Source: Sipunculus nudus (Eukaryota; Annelida; Sipuncula; Golfingiida; Sipunculidae). From it: a stretch of 64,000 nucleotides of DNA. A model generated the notes under the pieces. It searched no databases and was not told the origin of the DNA. It saw nothing but the letters and a program-made list of their open reading frames with translations. The stretch lies in assembly GCA_026874595.1 (NCBI GenBank), contig CM049317.1:29812901-29876900 (forward strand). The letters are read 5' to 3'. The translations under genes were made by a program, and so were the position numbers. Numbering within the stretch: the stretch's first letter is position 1; the number at the start of each line of letters is the position of its first letter. Positions 13,001 through 27,200 of the stretch are shown in pieces.

Positions 13001-16000
13001 GAAGTGTTGTAAAAAATGATAAAACCATCCTGGTTGAAGAATATAAAGGAACTCTGACGCTGAGTAAGCTAGTCTTAGACTTTCTAATGTTAGAGAGCCA
13101 AAATGGCATTAAGGTCCAGTCAGACAGCATTTCCAGTTTTAAATTAAAATAGATACATGAAGACTCTGCTCAGAACCCCAGCTTCAAGAATAATTTGTTA
13201 CAGTAATTATTAAGATATATAGCAAAACTTTTTTTCTTGATATAGAAGACCTGAACACTTAGTTTCAATTGTTGCCAACAGATGACACAAGTTGGCTGGA
13301 AAAGGCCTACTGCCCATTTATCCCAGTGAAAAGTGATAACTGTAATTATTAGTTTGAAACTTTAAGGTAAATGTGAGGTGAATAAGGAGCAGATACAAGC
13401 ATACGGCATCTAAAGGAGGGGAGAAGTAGCCAAAATGGACTGATGACCTTTGACAGATGCTGCTATGAACTGCTACAGTAGTACTTTGGTGTGAACTATC
13501 AGATGGTGCTTGTATATGAGTATATTTTTAATTATCCAATACTTTTCAAAAAAGACATATGATGACAAACTTACCTCCATGTTCCAAGTACTCTTGTGGA
13601 CTCGCTTCAGCTGATTTCTAGCCCTTGGGTTCTGCTTCAGGACCATGTAGGCTGCAGCCATCCCGTACAGAGCCCCAATGTGCTCCCTCTGGTGGACAAA
13701 AACAGAATCAGCACTCTAACTAATGATGCAAGAGCTTATAAAATGTTTGTAAAGCTACTTTTTAAGATATACTTAAAATATTACACTTGTTTACCTTACC
13801 AACCTGTATTTCTGTTTCACATAATTTGAAATAAACCTAGAGCTATTTTTTGGAGATATAACTCACTTTGCAGAATGTAAACAGAGATAATCAGAGATAT
13901 AACCTTTGTTTGACTCAATTATCAGGAAGAAATTAGAGATATATTGCGAGGGATAATCTGTGTAATTCACTTTCCAGATAGAATTAGAGATACATGTGAA
14001 TATAATCTTTTTTAAATAAGATATATCAGGTGGGTGATTAAAACACTCAAAGATATAACCCCTACTTCTCTCAAAAATCAGCAGGTTAATGGAGATCTAA
14101 ACTCAGGTATAATCTGTAATTCACTCACTTATCAGGCGGAATAAGAGATATAGTTAAAGATATATCTCTAGTTTATTTGTTTCTCAGGTGGTAATTAGCA
14201 GTTTACCTGAAGATATAAAATCCAATTGAATTGGTTTCTCAAGGGGTTATTACAGACATACAGACATACACTATAAGCCATAATCTTTGTTTTTATCACA
14301 TCTCCAGAAGTGTTGGAGATATTATTAGTGATATACTCTTTGCTTACCTCACTTGAGGCGAGTTCCATGAGTGCTGACAGAGCTTTTTCTACATTTGACT
14401 TGTTCTTGGTGGCGATGAGGGCCATGCTGCTCAGGATCTCATGTTTCACGTCCCCGGGTTTAGGTTTCAGCTCTCTCAGTAGTTTCTCTGCTGTTCGTAC
14501 ACCAGCGTGTTCATTATCTGCCCGCTCTGCTGCGGCTCTGTCAAGTGTATTTCACATTATAATGATCAAGGATTAGCAATTTGATGGGCAGGTTTATTCT
14601 CATCCAATTAAAGGTCATATTACGTTTCCACTTTGTTCCTGCTTCATCAACCTTTTATGACATTAAGACTATTTTATTGTAGCCATGTTCCTGTTGCCAG
14701 TACTCCATTGGCACATGGGCCTAAGCAGTGCCAGTGTGCCAGCAGTTTAAAAAAAGAATGATAAAGAGAGAAAACAGCAAGTCCAAAAGAGAGAGCTCTA
14801 GAGAGAGAGAGTGAGAGAAGAAGGGAGGGAAGACTAACCCAGCATCCACATCCATGGATTCAAACACTTCTCCTCCGAGTGTATCGTTGTCGGGATTCAG
14901 ACAGATCTCCACCATGCTGTAGGTGGCCAGAGCTCCCCAGTCTGAGTCACGGCGGGCTTTGTTCAGGTACTTCAGGGCCACTGTGGGATTACCTGCATAC
15001 CTATAATATAAAGAATAAAAAAATTTTCGTTAATCAGTAAAATTATTTTTTTTAAATGAAAGCACATAATTGTTAAGATATAATTTATGGATCACAGGAG
15101 TCACTCAAATAAAATACCATTGAAAATGGTAGGTTTACAAAAGTATCTCAGTGAGCAAATATATTTAGTGTTTTTATTCACATATCTTTATAACCAAAGG
15201 AATTGTCCAAACTATTTAATTTTTTAACAATTAGCACAGCTTTGTTCTTTATTAACATACCATTATATCAACAATTGTCATATAAAGAGAGAAGTAATGT
15301 GGAAATATCTCTGATGTATTTTTTTACAAGTTAAGTCTATCACCTACAGCTAGCAATACCTCTTAAAAGATTTCAGGTAAGGCTTGAAATAATCAAGATG
15401 TTACGGTGTGTCATACCAAAGTATATAATAAAATCACAGAAAGGTTATTTGAGAATCATTATAATTGATGTATGCTTCCCAAAGTTCCAAAATTCATAAT
15501 GATGTTTTAGACCTACATGGAGATCAGGTTATATGTTTTGTTTTCTTCAAACAAGTGACTCAACAATCAAAACTTTGCAGCACTCCATCATGACAAAATT
15601 TGTTTTTCCTCTGTTACTTGCAAAATACATGTTGACTTCACCTTACTTAGCAATTTTAATAAGAAATGGAAAATAAGAAAAATTTCCTGATTTTTTTGTT
15701 CATCAGTACCAGTAAAAGAGAAAATGCTATATCCTGGTATCAGTAAAAACTACAAAATGAGTAAAACAAGAGAAGACTTCACATTAATTTACCATTCATA
15801 CAGCCCTTTACAGTAGCTGAAGCCAGCATCCAGGACAGCTCTGGATGATGCTGTTTCAGCCATCTCTAGGAACCGTGGGACCTCTTCCAGCTTGCCAGCT
15901 CTTCTCATCAGGTCTACCAGCCGTGCCAAAGCTTCATAGTGATCTGTAAGTACAAGAGTTCAAAACATCTGTGAGCTCACAGTGTCCTATATATATACTG

Positions 16001-19000
16001 TTGTTGTATTTTTGTTTTACAAGGGTCTCAAATTTGTGATAATCATTAAAGGAAAATTATGGCCCCATATAAAACCCTCATGAGTATGAGGCTCCATCAT
16101 TGAAAAGAAGTTATAAAGCAAAATATTGATATATAAGTAATAATAAATCTTGTATGGTACCTGTAAATCAAACACTGCTATAACAAATTATGTCAAATGT
16201 TTTAAATAATCTGTCGATAATGAACAAGAATTTCCACTTGTTCATTGTTGGCTTAGAGTTGTCCAATTTTTACAATTTGCATACAGAATATTTAACAAAA
16301 CTAATTCATATCAGTTTTATTGGATATACTCACAATATCTATACATGCTTTGAATAATTTATTCACCAGCTCTGTTTACCTGCTGGACTGTAAGAATATT
16401 ATAGGTGATATATTATTTCGCTTAATATTTTAGTTGTTTTCCAGAATCCATCATATTCTTGTGACATACCAATGATGGCCTGATGAGCTGAGCAAAGCTG
16501 GCCAATTCATGTGTGGCCATGCAGCTTTATCTGGGTCTTGGATATTTAACTTAAGTTTTTGCATTAAGTTTTCACATGCGCATAAGCCCCTATCTGCTCT
16601 CTTATTATCATTAAAATTACAACAATAATCATTATTATCTTTAATTCTAATGATAATTCTATTATTATTATTTTAATTATTAACCCTGCATGAAAAGAGG
16701 TTTGTGGGTTACTGTTTTCAGTAATTACTGTGTCTGTGTGTGTGTGTGCGCAAGATATCTGAAGAATGGTATTACGGATGTTTTTCAAATTATTCATATA
16801 GGTTGGTATTGTGAATGTCTCCAGGTGATAAAATTTTTGTGTAAATGCAAGCACAAATAACTTGGAATGAGTGTTTATGGGTTTTTATAGCACATTTGTT
16901 TACACTAAGACATAACGTGACAATCTGGCCATCTTTGGTTTCCGGTTTCCCTACAAGGTGTCAGTAAATAAACATACAGCATGCGGGCAATAGCTGTTGT
17001 TTGTTGTTTTTACAGTCAAGGACAGCAATACATTGATGTCCAGGGTTACTTTTCAACATATTTTCAATCAAAAAGTCCCAAGGGTTTGCCTTCCCATAAC
17101 AGACACTTTTTTATTTGCTATATTTGTTATTATCTTTATTATTATTAATATTATAATTTTTATAATAAAACCAACCTGGTTTCCTCTGCAGAAGCTGCTG
17201 GAAGTGGAACATGGCAGAATCGTACTCATTTTTCCGGAACATGAGGTCGGCCATCATAACGGTGGCTGCGTCGTTCTCCTTGTCACCCTTCAGCAGTGTC
17301 ATACACTGGTGCTGGCAGGCGTCAAGGTCACCCGTTGTCAGGTACAACTTAGACAGCTCTAACATCAGCTATAACAGAAATTTTAAAAGTTAGGGCTGCA
17401 TTTTGGTGAGCTGTTTGGTAGGTTGTGAACAGAAACTGGTTGCTAGATTGCACTAAAATGGGGTCTCTGAAATGACGAAATCAGTGACAACATTTTAAGT
17501 GCTTCTTAAAAATATGCAGGTGTTTTTCATGAGATAAGTTGATAAACATATTTTAAAGCTTACAAAGAGATGACTGATTGACTGAGAGTGAAATCGGTGC
17601 TCAAGCCAGTCACAGGACTCTGGAAAATCCATCCTGCACTGGCTCCCTAAGCAACGACAAAGTTAGACAGATTGAGTCGGTTTTACAGTTAGATATTTAA
17701 GGCGAAAGTAGAAGACACTGATAGAGTTGAAGAGAACCAAGAGAGAACCACCAACCTTGGATGGGCCACTACAACCCATTCTCATGGCAGCACCTGGGAT
17801 CGAACCCTGGCTGCCAATGGAGAAGGCCGAGTGTTCTATGGCTCAACTGTCCAGGCTCTGATTTACAAAGAGATGGTTTATCTGGATATATATCCCTATA
17901 AAACTTGTTGTGGTTTTGTATGTTTCAAGGCAAAATGACCGTGAAGCATCAGTGCACTCAGTACACAATTACACTTATCCTTGTTACAGGGCCATGTCCA
18001 CAGATGTATGGGCCCTGGAACTTTGATTTTTTATGACGGGATTATATACCATCTCCTGTCTGTGTAGTACCAACTATCATTCTCGGTCCAGCCTGGTCCA
18101 ACCACTGGTTAAACCAAAGCCATAAACATGAGCACCAAAATGCCTTTGGTCATAACCAAAATTGAAACCAAACTTAGGTCACAGTGCCAAACACGCCCTT
18201 TGGCCCTGAAGGGTAATAACACATAACTGGACAGTGGTCAGAGAGAACACATCTCTGCCAGATAACTGCTGTATCTTATCCTAGAGTAGAATGTCTAGAT
18301 TGTCTTATTAGTTTTAATACTCAATGATGATACTAAATTCCTACACCAGATGTCTACATCTGTAGCATTTCCTAGAGAAAGAAACCAATGCAGAAGAAAA
18401 ATATGACTGCTTTGAATATCTTTTTTTATCTATAAGCCTGCATTAATCCATGGAACACCTTTTCTTAAAACGTACACATTTTTCAAAATTACTGACATAC
18501 AAAAAACAGACTGACTGACAGACAGAAGGAATGTACAAAAGCACTTGCATAATTCCTATCATAGGTCTTGGGACCTCTGATCTGATGAAAAACTCTATTG
18601 GTAAATATTTATTATGAGTTTATAGAAATCCATAAGATAAATTCATCAGAGTGCCACTAAAAGCTGGTGACCTCTGACCTCATTAAATATATATGGATTT
18701 GGCAAGAGATATTGGGTAATATTCCTGTTGATTTTCATCCTCATCCATTATATAACTGGTAATTTATTGTGACATCAATATAAATATGCCTGATATTGGC
18801 CTGGTGACCTCTGACCTCATTAAATATGTGCCGGTTTTGCCCAGAATCATACTTCAGGGGGATAATCAACTGGTAACTACTAATTGTGAGTTTCTTGAAA
18901 ATGGATCAAAGCCCAAGCAAGTTAAAACAGATATCCCGGTACACTAATAGTTAACAGACAGATGGAGTATGGCTATGCCATAATATGTCCCATCAAAGAT

Positions 19001-22000
19001 GGCTGTAGTAAAAAAATGAAGATATTAAAACCTATGTCTAATATTATTCCTGGCAGAGCAAAAATCATTTAAAATATCACGGATATAAAACCATAATTAT
19101 CTGTTGCTGTTAGTATGTATCACTAAAGCTGCCTTTGAAATACACTGTTACTTTTTAAATGGCTTAATTTGCTTAAAAGCTGATTACTTCATAAACAGCT
19201 ATAATAATGATGGAAGATTCATGAACATATGACATTTATAACATGTTAGAACAAAATAGAAAAAATGTTTCATTCACAATGGCAGAAGTGACGAGCCATG
19301 AAAATTTACACATAAAACAAGTGATCAGAGGATAACCATAATCAAAGATATTTTTCAACCTTAGCATAACCACAGCAAACGTAAAGGTGGTATGATATCT
19401 GACCTTGCCATCATTTTCATTGTAGGAGAGAGCTTCTTTGTAGAATCTGATGGCTTTATCATAATCCCGCTGTACCATGACATGTTGTGCCATCTGGCTG
19501 CAAATACTGGAATTAATAAAAAAATAGTAAGAACTCATAAAACTGATATAACACAGCTTAGAATTAAACCAATGAGCAACAACAAAATTACTTTACTTTT
19601 TGAAACCTTTTTTTTAAATACCCACATCACTGGGGGGTATAACAGTAGTCCCTTACCTCGCAGCAAGCTGTTTCTGCGCTGGTACTGCATCAGGTTGTTC
19701 TGTCTGTACCCTTTTCAGCACTCTGGAAAGAGCCAGTGAAAATAAAATATTTAACTGTTCAATATAATACCATATATGGCTGAAACCTTCATGGTTACAC
19801 AAGATGCAAGGATGTGAATGAGTTGGGAGCTGCGGTAAAAGTGTAACACTTATAATTTTCCACCAAAGATAATCCACAATTTTTCTTCATAAAATCAAAA
19901 CAAACAACCTTGGTGAGTATTACACATGGAAGTATAACAAAAGCAAGTGTTGCATGTTTAAAATTTTGGCTTGATGCACAATGCAGTACCACACTTTCAC
20001 TGGTCTGATTACAAATCTGTGCTCTGTGCGCACCCTGGTGTTCCTGCCCACAGAACCTTGCACTACAAGGCAGTGTTTACATGAAAGGATGTCTGGGACA
20101 ACTGCAGTGTACAACCGCTTCATGAGGTGTGTAGCATACAGGGCAGATTGCTTCCTTAGTTTTTATTACCATTCTGTTGATAAGTGTCAGTCCAACTGTT
20201 CATGTTTAAAGCCATGGAAACAATAACAATTCTTAATGACTATTGCAATTATGACAGAATTACAACATCCAGGAGTTTGGCCAGAAACCGGTTGCATATA
20301 ATAAACAGGGTTGTTGGTTTTTCCTCTAAGACTGTGGCTCTAAACTGTGTGGTGATTATCTATAGTTGCTTTGGTAAAAGACAGTAGTGAAATTGTCAAA
20401 ACATGATGAAACTTAAAATCCTGTCATAAAGTGGTGAAATTTCAACTCCTGTCAAAATCTGTGATTTATTTCAAACCCTGTTAAACAGTTGATGCAATTT
20501 CAAACTCCCTAAACACACACAAAAGATTCAGTGATTTGTTTACTAGCCGTAAACCCCTCTAACATAAAGCTTTATAATTTGTGTTTCACACAAAAATGCA
20601 ATTTCTGGATTTTAGTTTGTACAAAACACATAAAAGCAGCCATGGGAACTCTTTTGAAATGCTTGTGAAGCATGAATCACTCAGTATTTGATAAGGATAG
20701 TTTATTACGTAACTCTGAGGACAGTGCTAGAGCAATAATTGATCTTTCTGCCAGGTGTGTTTCAAATGCGATTCGACCCTTCGCTGCAGAGAGCTTGGTG
20801 GATTGACACTGCAGCAAAGATGGCTAACTAATGGTACTGTAGGATTAGCACATTACCTGATTTGTGTGTCCCTGGCCTTGTTGAGGTAATGAATGCTGTC
20901 CTCCAGTTTGTTCTGCTTGTGAAATACTTTAGACAGGAGCACAAGGTACTGGGTTTCCTCCATCAGGCTCTCAATGTCTGTAAAGAGTTAGTTCTTATTG
21001 ACATCACTTCTTAACAAGTTGCAGGAAAGCTGGTGTAATATAACATTAATGACTTAATATTTTGTGGTTAATTTCTATATCACTGATGACACTTCTCTTA
21101 TAATCCTTACTGTGTGACCATTATGTACTTAAGTATTTCAGAACAATCATTTCATAACGAAGTTTGTAGTTTTCCTGATTTTGACAAGGTCTTGAATTAT
21201 AAAGGACTGCAAGTTGACAACCAAATGCACTGAGCTGAGTTGGATGATAAACCAGTTTTTGTATGATATTTCAAACTCAAAGAGACTTGTCACAATTTAA
21301 GGCACAGGTATCATTATTTTTCATTTTTCCATAATTAATTTTTTTGCTTGATTGAAATATGTTCACAACTTTCAAACAAATCAAAATTATTCAAACTTTG
21401 GAAAAGTGTTCTAAATTAAGCTTCAGTTACAACATGTGAAGATTATTTGTTGGTGTAACCTCTCCAACGAAGGAATATACAGGAATTCGCTCATTATTCA
21501 CAACCATGTTACAGAATCAGTTTTTTTTTAAAGTTAAATATGATAAAGAATACATGTGTATAAAGACTGTAATAATCCTAAGCCCACTATTAGAACATTG
21601 TGATTTATAATGAATATTATCTTAATCCTGATATATTTTGATAGATACCCCCAGTACTGTATATGAGGGTCACCTGTCTACCGCACCTAGTCCTGAAAGT
21701 TTCTCAGACCATCTTAAATAACAGGGCTACTGGATTCAACAGTTTAGGCAGTTCTGATTCTGGACCATATGATTATTAATATAACTGGTTATTAATGATA
21801 TAATGTTGGAGGGTGGACACATGTGACAGGCTCCCTGGTGCAATGGAGTGACAGGGAATTATGTAGTCAAGTCAGGAGGCATGTGTAATAGTTGTTTGAA
21901 TTGGTTTTAAAATCTTATTTGATAATTGAAAAAATAAAAACGACCAATAATTGATTATTAATTGATTATTTGTTTGTGATTGCTGGCATTCAACTGCAAT

Positions 22001-24174
22001 TATGACATGGAAAATAAGAATGTGAAGTAAATGACTGTGGTAACTTCATTCATTAACTCTCATGCGTATATTTATGTATATGTGAATACATAAGGATACA
22101 GCTGCATCCAAGATTCTGGTGATGCAAGACCTGTGAAACATATCTGATATATGGTTTTTTTTTGTGAATTTCAGGTAAGGAACGAAACTACTTTAACTCT
22201 TAAGGGGCAGATTAAGATGGGCACAGATGATGTGTATGTTTACAGTCAGCTAGGATTTCTGGCATATTTGTTTGCCTAGGCCACATTGCTGATCCTCCCC
22301 TCCCCTTTTTTAAATCCACTATCTGCCCCTGTTACTCAGGTGTAAACAGCAGTATGTTAATACAATAATTGGTGTATTTGACTGGTCATTTTTGTGTAGC
22401 ACATACTCCCTTTCTAAACAATTTTTATTCAGCTGGTAGCTAGTGTTGCATGAACTCCCCAGGCGTGAAGCACAAACTCCTCAAAAAAACATATTTCTGA
22501 GTAATACTTCTTGGCTACTGTGCAGGTATGCATAAGAGAGCTAAAATTTATTTAGATATGGTGCAGAATCATAAAATTACAAAAAAGTTCCTGATGAAGT
22601 ATATTCTAATCATTTTCTTGGTTAAAATGTTTTTAACTACAGTAGAACCCTGTTTATTCGAAAAATTGTTTATCCAAAATTGAAAACTGAGAAACGGGAA
22701 TTCGACAGTTTTTCAATAATTTTCATTTTCCATGACCATCAGCAATAATTTCAATGAATTTCACATTATAAATTTATTAAATTGATGGAAACCTAACAAA
22801 AATGCTGTTAATAACCTTTATTTTGGGACTAGCTTCATTGATTCATGTCTGTCAGTATCTCGGAAAGTCTGGTGCTTGGACAGCTTGGCAGTCAAGAATC
22901 TGAACAAAACCCCTTTTGGATAAATGACACTCTACTGTATTGTGAAAATACCTATTCATATTTTTGTCTACATGGGATGTAAAATGGGCTAGATACTGTT
23001 TTAATTTTCAAAAGTATGTTTGTATATCTAAAATATCTGAAATATTGAAAATCCCCAGTATTCAAATCAGACAATGATCTATTTGGGAGGAAAATCTCCA
23101 ACTACCCACGGCAAATGAACATCAAAGCAAACATATTCATTATATATTGGTGATCTCAATCTTTATTTAATATTTGGTGATCTCAATCTTGCAAATCACA
23201 AGCAATAATAATCAAGATTCCTCCTCGAACATCATCTGACATGATTCCATTGTCATCAGTGTTTCTTATGATAATCATGCATGAATCACAGCAATAACAA
23301 ACAACGTACTCACCTGCGTGAGGATCATTAGCTGTGAAGAATAATTAATGTTAATGTTCACCATCTGGTAAAACGAGAGCACCACGAATGGTGCATTATA
23401 TGCCTGTCACATATGTGACCTCTGACCTCATTAAATGTGCGTGAATTTTTCTGAGAATGTAATACAAGCGAGAAACTGTATTGGTTAATATTCATAAATA
23501 AGTTTTATGAAAATCCATAAGATTTTAGCCACCAAAATCTGGTGAACTCTGACCTCATTAAATATGCATGGATTTAATGGAAATCAATTTTATAGGCAAG
23601 ATATATTGATTAATATTTCTGTTGAGTTTTATCAAAATCCATCTTTTTCCTGGTAAGTTATCTCTGTGGATTTTACCCATATATATTTGTAAACAATATT
23701 CTATTGATTAGTAGTTATGGTGAGTTTTGTGAAAATCCATCAAATCCCCAGTAAGTGATCGCGGTGACACTCAAACTTAATGGACAAATAGACAGACATA
23801 TTAGCAAACTGTAGATATACCATAATACTTCCTGTCATTGTTGGGCGTGTAAAAAAAATCATTTGTCCTTTACACCTAAAGTAGGACATTCCAAATACAA
23901 TTATATTCTTACTAGATTCATCCCTTATACACAATAAGTATAGTTTACCCAATAATGCCTGTATGATAAAGTAGGCTGGACTATTGGAGGGAGAGTGATT
24001 ATGGCTCTTAGACAAGTCAATTAGTTGCAAGGGTCTCCTCGTATAAGGAAATGGATGAAGTTACGCACCGGTAAAGTTGACTAATCTCCATATCTTTAGC
24101 AAAACTAACACCCCAGGGACTGACAGTATGATCATGTTTTAATTTGGCATACAAATGATAATCATTCCATATTC

Positions 24175-24233
<59 letters not shown>

Positions 24234-27200
24234 ATATTTTTCTGATGTTTGGAATACTAGGAATCCTATACCAGTAGTGTTAATAATAACTCATTATCTG
24301 AGTTATTAAAGCAGACAGTAGTTAGTAGGCAGTTTTCTTAAGGTCCATGTGTTCCTGTACTATGTCAATGGAAACAGGCACTGCACATGCACAGAACAGG
24401 TCAGTCCTACTCTGACAACACTATATAAATAACAAAGGTCCAATCAAGTGCTGGGTGGTCAATAACATCATGTAGTGCATGCAATACAATACCATATTCT
24501 GATATGATCATAATTAATGACAATTTACAACCACCAGGGAGTAGCTCCCACCATACAATATATATGCAAGTATTCATTTTTTAATATTTATTTTTGTTGG
24601 GAAAAAGTTTTAATGCTTATTCCACAGGCAGAATTCTGTCCCCCAACTATGTGATAGGGCAGTTGCAAGACCTTCTTCTCATTTTACAATTTGGTGTTAA
24701 CCAGGCCTGGTGTGTACTGCACCTGCTGGTCCTGGGTTTGCCTATCATCCTCATCCTGGGTCATACCACTTAGGGACCCTCAAAAAGCGCACTAATTTGA
24801 GATTGACACATGGCCATGTGGCACAGCCTTCCAACTAAGCCTGCAAAGCACTCACCCACCTTGAAAGCAAGTTACTACCTTTATTGTGTATAATAATGGA
24901 GAAAATCTGGACTTCTGCTGTCATAAAGACAGTCATAACCTCTGGAATGTATACTTTTCTGGAATCCTAAAATGCAAGACGTTCTGATTTTCCAGTTCAT
25001 TTTGCTGTTCAAGAATGTGTAATACAAAGCAATACAAAGCCTGCCAGTGAAGGATCTGTTCATTGACACTTCACCCAGTAGTCCAGATTCCACCCTAACC
25101 TTCCTGCAAAACTGATTATATGTCATGCTGACACACCCAACACACTCATTCTAATGTTGGGCCGGCTCTGGTTTCGGACTACATGACAGGGTAGGGGTGG
25201 GGGTGGAGTGGGGGGTTGCTGAACTGTGAAAGAGCTCACCAGTTCAGTTGAGATTCAAACTCATATAGTTAGATAACAACTTCTGCTTTCTAATGAGGTA
25301 CCCAATGTCACCCCAAAGTGTCCCAAAGTCATCCTGATGTCACCTCAATGTACCAATGTCACCCTGATGTCATCCTTATGTGTCCAAATATCATCCTGAT
25401 GCCACCCCAACATATCCGAATGTCATTAAAATGTCACCCAATGTTTCCAACTGTCATCCTGATGTCACCTCAATGTTTCCTATTGTCATCCTGATGTCAC
25501 CCAAATGTGTCCCAATGTCATCCTGATGTCACCCTATGTTGTCCCAATGTCATCCTGATGTCACCCTAATGTTTCCTATTGTCATCCTGATGTCACCCAA
25601 TGTTGTCCAATGTGTCCCAAAGTCATCTCGATGTCATCCCAATGTGTCCCAATGTCATCCTGATGTCAACCCAAATTATTCCAATGTCATCCTGATATCA
25701 CCCCAATGTTTCCTATTGTCATGCCGATGTGACCCAATGTTGGCCAATATGTGTCCCAAAGTCATCTTGATGTCATCCTAATATGTCCCAATTTCATCCT
25801 GATATCATCCCAATATGTCCAAATGTCATCCTGATGTCATCCCAATATGTCCAAATGTCATCCTGGTGTCAACCCAATGTATCACACACTGGGGTATATT
25901 TTAAATTTAGTCAGTAGGAGTGTTTCACCCATATAAAACAATGGAAAACTGTGAACGGTGGTATGGGGCAAATGGCCACATATTGTTTTAAAGTGCATGG
26001 CATCACAAAATTCATGCCCCTTGAACAGTGTCACACAGTGCATATGGTGACAGTGTGTCAGTTTTCTGTCATTCACACAATGGTTCTGTTAACGAACTGA
26101 ATTTGAACTCATTTAAGATTACTGATAAAATGCAGAAATGCTCTATAAATATATGCAAGGAAACCAGCACAAAGTCCTGGGATGACCATCAAGCATTGAA
26201 CAAAATGTCCACCAAACAGTTTTTTCAACTCTTCACTTACTCTGTGGTCATTTTGTTCAAATATTTTAAGTCCATGGCATTTTGTCCATGAACATTTTGC
26301 CCAAGGTTTATTGATCTGTGTCCTTACTCTACAAACATTTTATTCAAAGAAATGGCATTTCATCTACATATAGGCAGTTTGTCTATGAACATTTTGACCG
26401 AGGTTTTTGTAAGTTTTATACCAAGTGGACACATTGTCCATAGACATCATGTTCAAGCTGTTTTGTCATTGAAGGTTTTGCCCAACATTCCCATCATGCA
26501 ATGCAATACAGCCACATTCACCAGCTGTTATTATGACACAGTGCATGCCACTGAAGTACCATTTATCAATCCACCTCAACCAAACCATTCATCAAGCAAT
26601 AAAAAGATCAAACTCCCACCTCGGTCGTCCCCTCTGTAGCTTCTAGATCCTCTACTCACTAGTGAATAAAAAGAGCTTTAAAATACTACATACTGGGTGA
26701 TAACAGTGTGCAAACCATAAGGGTAGTAAATTGATAAAACAACTTCTAGTGGTAGGAATTAGTTGTAAAATCATATTCCATGATTTAAAGATAAAAAAGA
26801 CCAATGATCAATTATTAACTGATAGTTTTACTTATCATCTATATTGTGAAATATGCTGTATAGAATTATACCTGAAATCTTGACTGAGTAACTCCAGTCT
26901 AACTTGTACATTATGCTGTAAGGTCAAGGTAATGGCCAGGTTGTTGATAATGATTCCTTACACAAGGATAAACTTCAATACTGTTTGCTGTTTTGTGCCC
27001 TGTCTTTCTTATATATCTCTGACAGAATTAGAATATTTAATCAGGATATTATGACTTCTTAGGATGTCTATATATCATTGTTTATGATTGATTATGCAAA
27101 GGTACAATAATTTTAATCGATTGTGTCCAAATGTCATAATCAAAATAAATAATTATCTGGCACACCACTAACCACCACCTCTATGGCCAAATATAGTGGT

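Noticed and set aside
17796-17845. tRNA gene
   Set aside because: Box A- and B-like motifs are present but no cloverleaf with paired acceptor stem can be formed; interpreted as a tRNA-derived SINE.
25536-25781. 81-codon frame with CHPDV repeats
   Set aside because: Product of the degenerate 31-bp minisatellite; the unit length drifts and frames are not kept.
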